A DNA stretch of 64,000 nucleotides from Caulobacter sp. SLTY. Its GTDB lineage: Bacteria > Pseudomonadota > Alphaproteobacteria > Caulobacterales > Caulobacteraceae. This document shows positions 1 to 9,496 of the stretch, piece after piece (position 1 is the first letter of the stretch; each line of letters begins with the position of its first letter). A program made the translations under genes and the position numbers. Where the stretch lies: positions 1-64,000 of the forward strand of contig NZ_JAAALA010000018.1 in assembly GCF_009905535.1 (NCBI RefSeq), read 5' to 3'. Under the pieces are notes generated by a model, which had not been told where the DNA came from, made no database searches, and worked only from the letters and a program-made list of their open reading frames with translations.

Positions 1-74
1 GACAGTTGATGGGGCGGGGGGTTTAGGGGTGTTCGATTCCCGAGAGGCATTGGGCTCGCCAGGAGCGGAAGTTG

Positions 75-131
75 GTGAAAGGTCCAACGTTTCCGGTTGC
101 CTCGCGCTACAGCGGGGCCCGACTGATCGTG
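75..131 (-). repeat. Imperfect direct repeat, left copy (flanks the STAND NTPase gene)
   Basis: Aligns with 5177-5230. The best-matched parts are the first ~20 bases (about 17 identical, core gtgaaa-n-gtccaac) and later blocks acagcggg and ctgat. The right copy lies about 78 bases upstream of the NTPase start codon, so the shared sequence may be a regulatory region or the edge of a duplication. Confidence 0.4.
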
Positions 132-295
132 CCAACGAGGTCTTCTCCAGGCTTGGCGCCCGCCGCGGGACCGGCCTGCCAAGCACCACCACGCTTTGAA
201 TCTTCGAACCTGTAACCGGACTCCCCTCACAGGCCCCTCCCGCTCTGCGAACTCTCCGGTTTCTCACGGAGAGATAGCGCTGGCGCAGCGAGATG

Positions 296-316
296 GCCGC
301 GCCCCTATGGCGCGGC
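296..316 (-). terminator. Hairpin directly after the STAND NTPase stop codon
   Basis: A perfect 8-bp stem (gccgcgcc / ggcgcggc) with a 5-base loop begins two bases past the TGA stop. No U-tract follows on the minus strand, so it is not a classical intrinsic terminator. A second 7-bp hairpin lies at 252-273. A role in transcript ending or 3'-end protection is only a guess. Confidence 0.35.
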
Positions 317-317
317 A

Positions 318-3300
318 TCAGGAGTCGGGCCTTCCCCAGTCGGGCGTTTCCGGGGCCAAGCCCAGGCGCGCGCGGAGAGCGGGGAGAAAGAGGGCCAGCA
401 CCGGGTCGGTCGCGTGGGCCTTGAGGTGATCCAGGAGGCCTTCGGAATCCCAAGAGCCTTCCACGGTCGCCCTGAACGCCTCCGACATTCCTGTGAACGC
501 CTCCAAGCAAGCCTGATTGAAAGCGGCGTGCTGCCTAGCGACCCCTGAAACTCTTTCATCGTCTCCGAATGCGATGAGCACGCTCACACGGTCGGTCCAG
601 CAAGCCGCGGGCGGCGTCATCGGCTCCAACGCGTGGATGACGCCTCTCTGGCCCAACGCCCAACCGACCGCGACCTGCGGCCGCGGATCCCGTCGCCACC
701 ACTGAGCATGCCGCTCGTATATGGACGGGGCGCGCTCTTTGGGCCCGAGATTGCACAGGGCGGCGACGGCCATACTCCAGGCTTCAGCGATCTGAACCGA
801 TGAGGGCGTGTACCGCGCGCGCTCCTCCAGCGCCTTAAGCCACAGCTCCGCGCGATCCGGATGATCCGCCGCGACCCCGCTGACGAAGTTCGTGACGCTC
901 TTGGCCCACTCGACGGCGAGCTCGGGGGCTGCGCTCTCCGCCCCGGACCGCTCCTCCAGCGCTTTAAGCCACAGCTCCGCGAGATCCGGCTCAGACGCAG
1001 CCACGTCTGTGACGACGTTCATGACGCTCTTCGCCCACTCGACGGCGAGCTGGGGGGCTGCCCCCTCCGCCCCGGACCGCTCCTCCAGCGCCTTAAGCCA
1101 GAGCTCCGCGCGATCCGGCTCAGGCGCAGCCACGTCTGTGACGAAGTTCATGACGCTCTTAGCCCACTCGACGGCGAGCTCGGGGGCTGCGCCCTCCGCC
1201 CCGGACCGCTCCTCCAGCGCCTTCAGCCACAGCTCCGCCCGATCCGGGTGATTTGCCGCGCCCCCGCTGACGAAGTTCGTGACGCTCTTGGCCCACAGGA
1301 CGGCGAGCTCGGGGGCTGCGCCCTCCGCCCCCGACCGCTCCTCCAGCGCCTTAAGCCAGAGCTCCGCGCGAACCGGCTCAGGCGCAGCCAAGTCTGTGAC
1401 GAAGTTCATGACGCTATTAGCCCACGCGACGGCGAGCTCGGAGGCTGCGCCCTCCGCCCCGGACCGCTCCTCCAGCGCCGCAAGCCACAGCTCCGCGCGA
1501 TCCGGCTCAGGCGCAGCCACATCTGTGACGAAGTTCATGACGCTATTAGCCCAAGCGACGGCGAGCTCGGGGACTGCGCCCTCCGCCCCGGACCGCTCCT
1601 CCAGCGCCTTCAGCCACAGCTCCGCCCGATCCGGGTGATCCGCCGAGACACGACCGACGAAGTTCGTGACGCTCTTGGCCCACTCGACGGCGAGCTCGGG
1701 GGCTGCGCCCTCCGCCCCGGACCGCTCCTCCAGCGCCGCAAGCCACAGCTCCGCGCGATCCGGGTGATCCGCCGAGACACGGCCGACGAAGTTCTTGACG
1801 CTCTTGGCCCACTCGACGGCGAGCTCCGGGGCTGCGCCCTCCGCCCCGGACCGCTCCTCCAGCGCCTTAAGCCACAACTCCGCGCGATCCGGGTGATTCG
1901 CCGCGACCCCGCCGACGAAGTTCGTGACGCTCTTGGCCCACTCGACGGCGGGCTCGGGGGCTGCGCCCTCCGCCCTGAACCGCTCCTCCAGCGCCTCAAG
2001 CCACAGCTCCGCGCGATCCGGGTGATCCGCCGCGACACGGCCGACGAAGTTCGTAACGCTTTTAGCCCACTCGACGGCGAGCTCGGGGGCTGCCCCCTCC
2101 GCCCCGGACCGCTCCTCCAGCGCCTTAAGCAACAGCTCCGCGCGATCCGGCTCAGGCGCAGCCAAGTCTGTGACGAAGTTCATGACGCTACCAGCCCACA
2201 GGACGGCGAGCTCGGGGGCTGCGCCCTCCGCCCCGGACCGCTCCTCCAGCGCCTTAAGCCACAGCTCCGCTCGATCCGGCTCAGGCGCAGCCACGTCTGT
2301 GACGAAGTTCATGACGCTACTGGCCCACTCGACGGCGAGCTCGGAGGCTGCGCCCTCCGCCCCGGACCGCTCCTCCAGCGCCTTAAGCCACAGCTCCGCG
2401 CGAGCCGGATGATCCGCCGCGACCCCGCCGACGAAGTTCGTGACGCTCTTGGCCCACTCGACGGCGAGCTCGGGGGCTGCGCCCTCCGCCCCGGACCGCT
2501 CCTCCAGCGCCTTCAGCCACAGCTCCGCGCGATCCGGGTGATCCGCCGCGATACGGCCGACGAAGTTCGTGACGCTATTTGCCCACTCGACGGCGAGCTG
2601 GGGGGCTGCGCCCTCCGCCCCGGACCGCTCCTCCAGCGCCTTCAGCCAAACCTCCGCGCGATCCGGCTCAGGCGCAGCCACCTCTGTGACGAAGTTCATG
2701 ACGCTCTTGGCCCAAGCGACGGCGAGCTCGGGGGCTGCGCCCTCCGCCCCGGACCGCTCCACCAGTGCCTCGAGCCACAGCTCCGCCCGATCCGGGTGAT
2801 TTGCCGCGACACGGGCGACGAAGTTCGTGACGCTATTGGCCCACTCGACGGCGAGCTCGGGGGCTGCGCCCTCCGCCCCGGACCGCTCCTCCAGCGCCTT
2901 CAGCCACCGCGCCGCGCGATCCGGCTCAGGCGCAGCCACGTCTGTGACGAAGTTCATGACGCTACCAGCCCAAGCGACGGCGAGCTCGGGGGCTGCGCCC
3001 TCCGCCCCGGACCGCTCTTCCAGCGCCACGAGTTCAGCCTCCAATGTTGCATTTTTGAACACGCCAGCTGGCTGAGCGGTGGCGAAGAGCAAAAGGGCAG
3101 CGCCGGCCGCCCAAGCGGCCGAATCCGCGGCGTAAGTCTCTAGTTCAGTGAAGGCCTCGCGCAGCCGCTCATCTGCATCGCCGTCAGCGGTCGCGAAGGC
3201 ACGAGACGCCGCGTGGGCGTAGCTGTCGGCGACACCGGCGACGGGGCGATCCAACCCCAACCCTACGGCCAAGTCGGGAAAATCGCGCGCTGCGCGACCG

Positions 3301-5099
3301 CAGAACTCGGCCGTGGCCCGAGCGTCCCCTCTCCATGCCGTATCGGGCAGCCACACCTCCACCACGCCTGTACCGAGGTTCGGCTTTGACTGCGCGCGGA
3401 GGCGATCCAGCACGAAGTACTCACCCACCAAGTCGGGAAGCAGCCGGCCCAGAACGGCGCCTGCGCGCTGTCCCGGAGGAGCGAAGTGCTGCAACGTCGC
3501 GACACGTGGGTGCACCGCCTCGTCAGCCGCCCGCAACTGGACACCTCGGGGAAGGAAGGGAGCGTGACGCTGCGGCACATAGCCATCGACCATCGTCGAC
3601 AGCGCCAGCAGGTCTTCGGCGGTCTTCACCGCGTGATCGTCTCGCTCCCTGCCCCACCAAGTCTTCCGCTCGTGCTTGAGGTGTTCCTCCAGCAGCGCCT
3701 CCAAATCTGAGAAGTCCGTCTGACCGCGTCCGGCCGCCTCGGCGATGAGCAGGGCTGTCAGGGCGCGGTAGTCGGGGTCGAGGCGGGCCAGGACGTCGAA
3801 GAAGGCGTCGCGGTCGATGGGCGAGTCCGCGCGGAATGGCGCGGAGATCTCCCACAACTCATCCCGGGTAAGCGCCGGCAATTCCAGCGCGTTCTGAGCC
3901 CAGCGGTGCTGCTCTATACTTGGCCGGCTTGCTTGATCCTGCACGACCTGTGAGCGCACGATCGGATCGTCCGCTCGCTCCAAAAGGAGCACCCTAATCT
4001 TCGGTCCGCTCTGCGGCAGGCCAACGCACCAAGCAAGCAGTTCCCCCAACTCTTTCGCTTCGGACAGAACATAGTCGACGATGACCAAGTGCGGTCGGCC
4101 CGGATTCCAGAAGGCGGGCTGGACGAATTTGCGGATCTGCTGAGCGAACCCGACACGCCATTCGCCCTCCTGACGACGGGCCAGTTCCAAGGCGAACCGG
4201 CTCTTTCCGGCCCCCCCGCCGCCGACCACCATGTGCCAACGGAACATCGCCGGGTCGTCCAGGAACGCCTCGATCTCGGCCAGTTGGCGCTCGCGACCGA
4301 CGAAGGGAATCGCCGGGTTCTGGAAAGAGAGTCGATAGGTCTCCTCGAACGCCCCGGGACCGGGAAGCCAGAGCGGGACCGGCGGAGCGCCGAACAACGC
4401 GAGGTCCAGCTTTTCAGCGAGGGCGTGAACCGACGTCAGGTAATCAGTGAGTGAGGACACCTGCTGGCCGAGGAGCACCTGCCGTACGTGATCGACAAAA
4501 GTCTTCAGTTCTGGCTGCCGGAGCTTTCGGACCCAGGCGACCACGAAATGAGCGCACCAGCCTTGTTCCCCGTCGAAGTGCGTGTGGAGCCAGGGCAGCG
4601 CAGGGCGGGCGATGGCGAGATTGGCCGCGCTGTCCAATTCGGACCACGCGGCAGCGCGAGCGGCGGCCTGCGTGTCGATCTCTTGTCCTGCCTCTGGCTC
4701 GGCTAGCCCGTTCAGCGCCGTCCCGCGCAAGTCGGCCAGAACCGGCGCCCGGAGCTCATACTTCCCAGCCTGTTTGAGCTGGCCATCGATCCAAGCCAGG
4801 AGCGCATTGCAGAGAATGCGCTGAGGCGTCCCTTCGAAGCCCGCCTCGCTGGCAGCGCACTGGATGACACCGCGCATGGCCTCCAATTGGGCTTGGCGCA
4901 ACGCGGTAGCGATGAGCCGAGTCGGATCCGTCCTCGCCGCGCGACGATCGTCCAGGACCGCCTGCAGCTTGCTAGCGGCAATGTTGCCCGCGATGCTCGC
5001 AGCGCCCGTGAGAGCCATGCCAACTGGCCCGCCAATTGCCGTAGCGGCCGTGACCCCCGCGAACAGACAGCACCACAACGAGACGTCGATCTTGCTCAT
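318..5099 (-). CDS. STAND-like P-loop NTPase with 17 tandem 43-residue repeats
   Basis: A 1593-residue protein. Residues ~9-42 are hydrophobic and rich in Gly and Ala, a possible membrane-inserting segment. A FVGRE motif at ~266 opens the NTPase region; Walker A GGGGAGKS is at 293-300 and Walker B HLVIVDY at 337-343, as in STAND or AAA-like signalling ATPases. After a helical linker, residues ~691-1421 consist of 17 repeats of 43 residues (pattern LKALEERSGAEGAAPELAV, then ~24 more), followed by a degenerate 18th copy and ~150 C-terminal residues. The unit is longer than TPR (34) or Sel1 (~36-38). The ATG has a GGGGGT ribosome site. It stands alone, with no obvious partner gene. Known relatives of this layout (NLR-like proteins, Avs, SWACOS-type ATPases) act in conflict or programmed death; that role here is inference. 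Confidence 0.75.
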   Translation of the reverse strand: MSKIDVSLWCCLFAGVTAATAIGGPVGMALTGAASIAGNIAASKLQAVLDDRRAARTDPTRLIATALRQAQLEAMRGVIQCAASEAGFEGTPQRILCNALLAWIDGQLKQAGKYELRAPVLADLRGTALNGLAEPEAGQEIDTQAAARAAAWSELDSAANLAIARPALPWLHTHFDGEQGWCAHFVVAWVRKLRQPELKTFVDHVRQVLLGQQVSSLTDYLTSVHALAEKLDLALFGAPPVPLWLPGPGAFEETYRLSFQNPAIPFVGRERQLAEIEAFLDDPAMFRWHMVVGGGGAGKSRFALELARRQEGEWRVGFAQQIRKFVQPAFWNPGRPHLVIVDYVLSEAKELGELLAWCVGLPQSGPKIRVLLLERADDPIVRSQVVQDQASRPSIEQHRWAQNALELPALTRDELWEISAPFRADSPIDRDAFFDVLARLDPDYRALTALLIAEAAGRGQTDFSDLEALLEEHLKHERKTWWGRERDDHAVKTAEDLLALSTMVDGYVPQRHAPFLPRGVQLRAADEAVHPRVATLQHFAPPGQRAGAVLGRLLPDLVGEYFVLDRLRAQSKPNLGTGVVEVWLPDTAWRGDARATAEFCGRAARDFPDLAVGLGLDRPVAGVADSYAHAASRAFATADGDADERLREAFTELETYAADSAAWAAGAALLLFATAQPAGVFKNATLEAELVALEERSGAEGAAPELAVAWAGSVMNFVTDVAAPEPDRAARWLKALEERSGAEGAAPELAVEWANSVTNFVARVAANHPDRAELWLEALVERSGAEGAAPELAVAWAKSVMNFVTEVAAPEPDRAEVWLKALEERSGAEGAAPQLAVEWANSVTNFVGRIAADHPDRAELWLKALEERSGAEGAAPELAVEWAKSVTNFVGGVAADHPARAELWLKALEERSGAEGAASELAVEWASSVMNFVTDVAAPEPDRAELWLKALEERSGAEGAAPELAVLWAGSVMNFVTDLAAPEPDRAELLLKALEERSGAEGAAPELAVEWAKSVTNFVGRVAADHPDRAELWLEALEERFRAEGAAPEPAVEWAKSVTNFVGGVAANHPDRAELWLKALEERSGAEGAAPELAVEWAKSVKNFVGRVSADHPDRAELWLAALEERSGAEGAAPELAVEWAKSVTNFVGRVSADHPDRAELWLKALEERSGAEGAVPELAVAWANSVMNFVTDVAAPEPDRAELWLAALEERSGAEGAASELAVAWANSVMNFVTDLAAPEPVRAELWLKALEERSGAEGAAPELAVLWAKSVTNFVSGGAANHPDRAELWLKALEERSGAEGAAPELAVEWAKSVMNFVTDVAAPEPDRAELWLKALEERSGAEGAAPQLAVEWAKSVMNVVTDVAASEPDLAELWLKALEERSGAESAAPELAVEWAKSVTNFVSGVAADHPDRAELWLKALEERARYTPSSVQIAEAWSMAVAALCNLGPKERAPSIYERHAQWWRRDPRPQVAVGWALGQRGVIHALEPMTPPAACWTDRVSVLIAFGDDERVSGVARQHAAFNQACLEAFTGMSEAFRATVEGSWDSEGLLDHLKAHATDPVLALFLPALRARLGLAPETPDWGRPDS
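837..3029 (-). repeat. Tandem coding repeat array, 17 x 129 bp
   Basis: Seventeen contiguous units of 129 bp (43 codons) with very high DNA identity lie inside the STAND NTPase gene. The recurring block reads ccggaccgctcctccagcgc on the plus strand. Units fall in two types by their second half: one encodes VMNFVTDVAAPEPDRAELW, the other VTNFVGRVAADHPDRAELW. The unit is a multiple of three, so copies can be gained or lost in frame. It is not a CRISPR array: there are no unique spacers. Confidence 0.95.
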
Positions 5100-5176
5100 A
5101 CGCCACCCCCTTGCGTTGAACTTTACTGATCTGCCAGCTTATGAACAGTAGCCGGGGGTCCGCGGAGGTGAATTCT

Positions 5177-5230
5177 GTGAAAAGTCCAACATTCCCGCTG
5201 GTTCGTCCCACAGCGGGATCCGCTGATGGT
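5177..5230 (-). repeat. Imperfect direct repeat, right copy, upstream of the STAND NTPase gene
   Basis: Partner of the sequence at 75-131. This copy also holds a perfect inverted repeat, tcccgctg / cagcggga with a 10-base spacer. Read on the minus strand it contains gttggacttttcac, of which TTGGAC looks like a -35 box, but no clear -10 follows at 17 bases. It may be a promoter or operator for the NTPase gene. Confidence 0.4.
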
Positions 5231-5384
5231 CCGCCCTCCGCCGCTTGGCGGGTGCTTTGCCAGAAGATGTAGGGGCGCGTGTCATCCCTGATGGAAGCGG
5301 GCCTTCCGAACCCCCGCAATGAGTTAAACCTAGTCGCAGCGGATGATGGTCAGAATCCGCTAATGCGCGCTAGTTCGGCGACGG

Positions 5385-6353
<969 letters not shown>

Positions 6354-6382
6354 GCCCGCCCCTTAAATGTCAGCTGAAAAGA

Positions 6383-7381
6383 TCAAGCGCCGGCGGTCGC
6401 CGGTTGGCCGGCCGGCGCGTTGCGGCGGGTCTGCCGCTCGATCCATTCATAGGTCTTTTCCAGGCCCTGGGTCAGGGTGGCCGACGGGCGCCAGCCCAGG
6501 CGCTCCTCGATCAGGCGGTTGTCGGAGTTGCGGCCGCGCACCCCTTCCGGACCCGGGATGTGGTTGATGTGGATGGTCTTGCCGGCGATGTCGGCGACCA
6601 TGGCCACCAGCTGGTTGATCGAGACCATCTCGTCCGAGCCGATGTTGACCGGCCCCTCGAAGCCCGAGCGCAGCAGGCGGATCGTGCCCTCGACGCATTC
6701 GTCGATGTAGAGGAAGGAGCGGGTCTGCAGCCCGTCGCCCCAGACGTCGATCGTGCCGCCGTCAGCGGCCAGCGCGACCTTGCGGCAGATGGCGGCCGGG
6801 GCCTTTTCCTTGCCGCCGTCCCAGGTGCCCTCGGGGCCGAAGATGTTGTGGTATCGGGCCACGCGGCAGTTCATGCCGTAGTTGCGGTTGTAGGCGAGGT
6901 AGAGCCGCTCGGAGAACAGCTTTTCCCAGCCGTATTCGGAGTCCGGGGCGGCCGGATAGGCGCTGTCCTCGGCGCAGTTGGGGTTGTCCGGGTCTTCCTG
7001 GTTATAGGCCGGGTACATGCAGGCCGAGGAGGAATAGAAGAGGTTGTCGACGCCGCGCTCGCGGGCCTTGTGGACCACGTTGAGGTTGATGGTCGCCGAG
7101 TTGTGCATGATGTCGGCATCGTGCTCGCCGGTGAAGATGTAGCCGGCGCCGCCCATGTCGGCGGCCAGCTGGTAGACCTCGTCGAACTTGCGGTCGATGA
7201 CGGCGTCCACCACCTGCTGGTCGCGCAGGTCGCCCATGACGAAGTCGTCGGCCGCGGTCACGGCGTGCTCGTGCTCCTTCAGGTCGACGCCGCGAACCCA
7301 GAAGCCCTCGGCCTTCAGGCGCTTGACCAGATGGCCGCCGATGAATCCCCCGGCGCCGAGCACCAACGCTTGCCGTGTCAT
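6383..7381 (-). CDS. GDP-mannose 3,5-epimerase-like NAD-dependent epimerase
   Basis: A 332-residue extended SDR enzyme. The nucleotide motif is GAGGFIGGH (9-17) and the catalytic pair Y150 and K154 (YGWEK). Several stretches follow the plant GDP-mannose 3,5-epimerase closely: QLAADMGGAGYI, SSSACMYP, RYHNIFGPEGTWDGG with EKAPAAICRK, WGDGLQTRSF, INHIPGPEGVRGRNSDN. That enzyme converts GDP-mannose to GDP-L-galactose, and GDP-L-gulose as a side product. Its start overlaps the upstream glycosyltransferase stop by 4 bases (ATGA), which suggests coupled translation. GDP-mannose would come from the guanylyltransferase fusion at 38355. Specificity is inferred from motifs. Confidence 0.85.
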   Translation of the reverse strand: MTRQALVLGAGGFIGGHLVKRLKAEGFWVRGVDLKEHEHAVTAADDFVMGDLRDQQVVDAVIDRKFDEVYQLAADMGGAGYIFTGEHDADIMHNSATINLNVVHKARERGVDNLFYSSSACMYPAYNQEDPDNPNCAEDSAYPAAPDSEYGWEKLFSERLYLAYNRNYGMNCRVARYHNIFGPEGTWDGGKEKAPAAICRKVALAADGGTIDVWGDGLQTRSFLYIDECVEGTIRLLRSGFEGPVNIGSDEMVSINQLVAMVADIAGKTIHINHIPGPEGVRGRNSDNRLIEERLGWRPSATLTQGLEKTYEWIERQTRRNAPAGQPATAGA

Positions 7382-8577
7382 ATCGCAATGTCCTTCTTGG
7401 CGGCCCGCCCGCCGGCACGTTTTACAGGCGCGGCTGGCCCCCCAATCTGAGCGTCCGCGTCCCGCGTCTTCATAACCTCGTCGGCCAGCTTCTCAAGCGC
7501 CGATGCACAACCCTCTACATCGCCGACGTCCACCTGAATGTAGGGGGCGGTGCGCTGGCGGCCGAGCAGGTCCACGTCCGACTGGGTGGGGCCGATGAAC
7601 AGCAGCGGCGCCGGCAGCGGCAGACAGGCGTAGATCTTCGACGGCAGGACGTAGCCCCAGAACTCCGTCTTCTGCAGCACCAGGTGGGCGTCGGCGCTGT
7701 GCAGCACGCTGGGCAGATCCTCGATCGGAACCGGCGGGGTGACCACGATGGGCAGGTCGCGGGCTCGACATTCGTCGGCGAAGGGACCCAGGCGCGCGCC
7801 GGTGCCGTTGACCCAGATGCGCACCCGGTCGCTGCCCTGGCGGACGTGGCGCTCATAGGCGGCCAGGATGGTGTCGGTGTCGTGGGCGACGCCCATGTTG
7901 CCGGAATAGAGCAGCATCACCTTGTCGTCCGGCACGGCCCGCGGCAGGGGGCGGACCGGGGCGTCCGGCGCGAACGGGGCGCCGTCGCGGACCACGACGA
8001 TCTTGTCAGCCGGCATTCCGCCTTCGGCCAGGCGGCGCTTCTGGTCTTCACCCAGGGCCTCGATGCGGGTGGCGGCCTTGCGGACCAGGTGGAACAGGCC
8101 CTCCACGGGCTTGAGCCAGGGCATGTAGCCGGCGGCGAACACCGTCTCCGGATAGAAGTCGGTGATGCGGTAGATGATGTCCCGCCGCCAGGCGATCCAG
8201 TTCACCACGATGAAGATGTAGGACAGGAAGGGCGGCGAGCCGGTGACCAGGATCTCGGTCCCGGCCTTCGGGGTGGTGGCGATCCGCTCATTGGCGGCGC
8301 CCATCAGCTTCAGCGCCTGTTGCAATGCCCAGAGGCCGCGCTTGATCAGCGAACCGCCCTTGGCCGTGCCGACCGCGCCGACCCGGCGGATGGTCAGCCG
8401 GCCTGGGCCGATGACCTGTTCCTCAACGCCGTCCCGCTCGCCCAGGCCGACGATGGAGACCGTCTGGCCCTCGGCGGCGAGCTTTTCGGCGCGCTGCATC
8501 ATGTACTGGCCGACGGCCCCGAAGGCGGGCGGCAGCCAGTCGCAAACGATAACGGTATGGCGGTCCACGGAACTCAT
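7378..8577 (-). CDS. Glycosyltransferase, GT4/GT-B type
   Basis: A 399-residue cytosolic GT-B glycosyltransferase that probably adds one sugar to the lipid-linked repeat unit. The N-terminal fold shows the WLPPAFGAVGQYM loop (residues ~14-26) typical of GT4 enzymes, and the middle contains LLYSGNMGVAHDTD, the usual start of the C-terminal nucleotide-binding half. The classic E-x7-E signature is not obvious, as in the WbuB-like branch. The last ~20 residues are basic and probably unstructured. It is 3 bases from the upstream methyltransferase gene and overlaps the next by 4. Donor and acceptor are unknown. Confidence 0.8.
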   Translation of the reverse strand: MSSVDRHTVIVCDWLPPAFGAVGQYMMQRAEKLAAEGQTVSIVGLGERDGVEEQVIGPGRLTIRRVGAVGTAKGGSLIKRGLWALQQALKLMGAANERIATTPKAGTEILVTGSPPFLSYIFIVVNWIAWRRDIIYRITDFYPETVFAAGYMPWLKPVEGLFHLVRKAATRIEALGEDQKRRLAEGGMPADKIVVVRDGAPFAPDAPVRPLPRAVPDDKVMLLYSGNMGVAHDTDTILAAYERHVRQGSDRVRIWVNGTGARLGPFADECRARDLPIVVTPPVPIEDLPSVLHSADAHLVLQKTEFWGYVLPSKIYACLPLPAPLLFIGPTQSDVDLLGRQRTAPYIQVDVGDVEGCASALEKLADEVMKTRDADAQIGGPAAPVKRAGGRAAKKDIAI

Positions 8578-8580
8578 GGC

Positions 8581-9435
8581 CTAGCCGCCGTAGCGGAACC
8601 AGAAGCTGTGCGACGGGCCGTTGTTCAGGAACGGCAGGGCCTCGAACCACTTGCCCGAGCGCTTCAGGTAATGGCCGGGCCAGATCAGCTCATGCTTGCC
8701 GCCCTGCAGCAGGGCGTGGAGGACGTATTGCTCGCCCCAGCCGGCCCAGTCGCGGGCCTCGTGCTGCGGATACTCGTAGGGCAGGAAGATGTCGTGGACG
8801 TGGATGACCACGCCGGGCTTCAGCCGGGGAATGACGTCGCAGAACAGTCGGGCCACGTCGTTGCCGAGGTTGGCCAGGTGGCTGGAGTCGATGAACAGGA
8901 TGTCGCCGGGAACCAGCTCGTCGAAGATGCTGTAGTCGGTGACCTCTTCCAGGCGACGGCGCTCGAAGCGGTCGACGAAGGCCTCGATCTCGGCGCGGGG
9001 CCAGGGGTCGATGGCGATCAGCTGGGTGGAGAGGCCGCCGTCCTTGATGGCCTGACGGGTGATGCGGGTGCTGTGGCCGCAGCCGACCTCGACCACCCGG
9101 GCCGGCTTCAGGGTGCGGACCAGAAGATAGAGGGCGTCCACGTCGGGGCTGCGGAAGAAGGTGTTGTCGGGATTGTATCCGACGTCGTTGGTCTCGAGCT
9201 TGCGCAGCCGCTCGAGGGCCTCGCGATGCTCGTTGTAGGCGGCGGCCATCGGGCCGACGTCGAAGTCGGCCATGCCGGGCGACAGGGCGTAGACCGGGCG
9301 GTCGAACAGGCCCGCGGCGCTGAGCATATCGAGGCGGGCGTGTTCCCGCCGCTCGGCGGTCAGGGTCTCGAGGCGCAGGCCGGCGGCGCCGAGCACGCTG
9401 TTGATACCGGTCCGGACTTTGGTCGAAAACACCAC
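8581..9435 (-). CDS. Class I SAM-dependent methyltransferase (Methyltransf_24-like)
   Basis: 284 residues from a GTG at 9435; the frame stays open far upstream, into the next gene, but the GTG has AGAGGGG nine bases ahead and the upstream translation looks like a shadow. The SAM-binding motif VVEVGCGHST is at 114-123, an acidic strand end AIDPWP at ~141, LFIDSSH at ~180-186 and HVHDIFLPYEYP at ~212-223. It is related to the methyltransferase at 15305-16246, which shares the last motif as HDIYFPYDYP. It probably O-methylates a sugar of the polymer or a precursor. Substrate unknown. Confidence 0.8.
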   Translation of the reverse strand: MVFSTKVRTGINSVLGAAGLRLETLTAERREHARLDMLSAAGLFDRPVYALSPGMADFDVGPMAAAYNEHREALERLRKLETNDVGYNPDNTFFRSPDVDALYLLVRTLKPARVVEVGCGHSTRITRQAIKDGGLSTQLIAIDPWPRAEIEAFVDRFERRRLEEVTDYSIFDELVPGDILFIDSSHLANLGNDVARLFCDVIPRLKPGVVIHVHDIFLPYEYPQHEARDWAGWGEQYVLHALLQGGKHELIWPGHYLKRSGKWFEALPFLNNGPSHSFWFRYGG

Positions 9436-9496
9436 TGCAACAATCCCCTCTTTACCTGGCGAGAGCCTATAGCCGGTCAACGCGACGATCGCGCCC

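Larger units (their letters stand above)
1..317. other. Gene-free left edge downstream of the STAND NTPase gene
   Basis: No convincing coding region is seen here; a short open frame at 196-429 runs antisense into the neighbouring gene and lacks a family match. The stretch holds a ~55-bp sequence (75-131) that resembles the region upstream of the STAND NTPase gene, and two small perfect hairpins just after that gene's stop codon (252-273 and 296-316). If the upstream-like element marks a promoter, a second minus-strand gene could begin just left of the window; this is inference. Confidence 0.5.

Noticed and set aside
837-3029. CRISPR-like array
   Set aside because: Units are contiguous 129-bp coding repeats with no unique spacers, and no cas genes are near.
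861-3143. A 760-codon open frame on the plus strand across the repeat array
   Set aside because: It is antisense to the STAND gene. It stays open only because the repeat unit is a multiple of three and GC-rich; its translation is Arg/Leu/Pro-rich with no start signal or family match.
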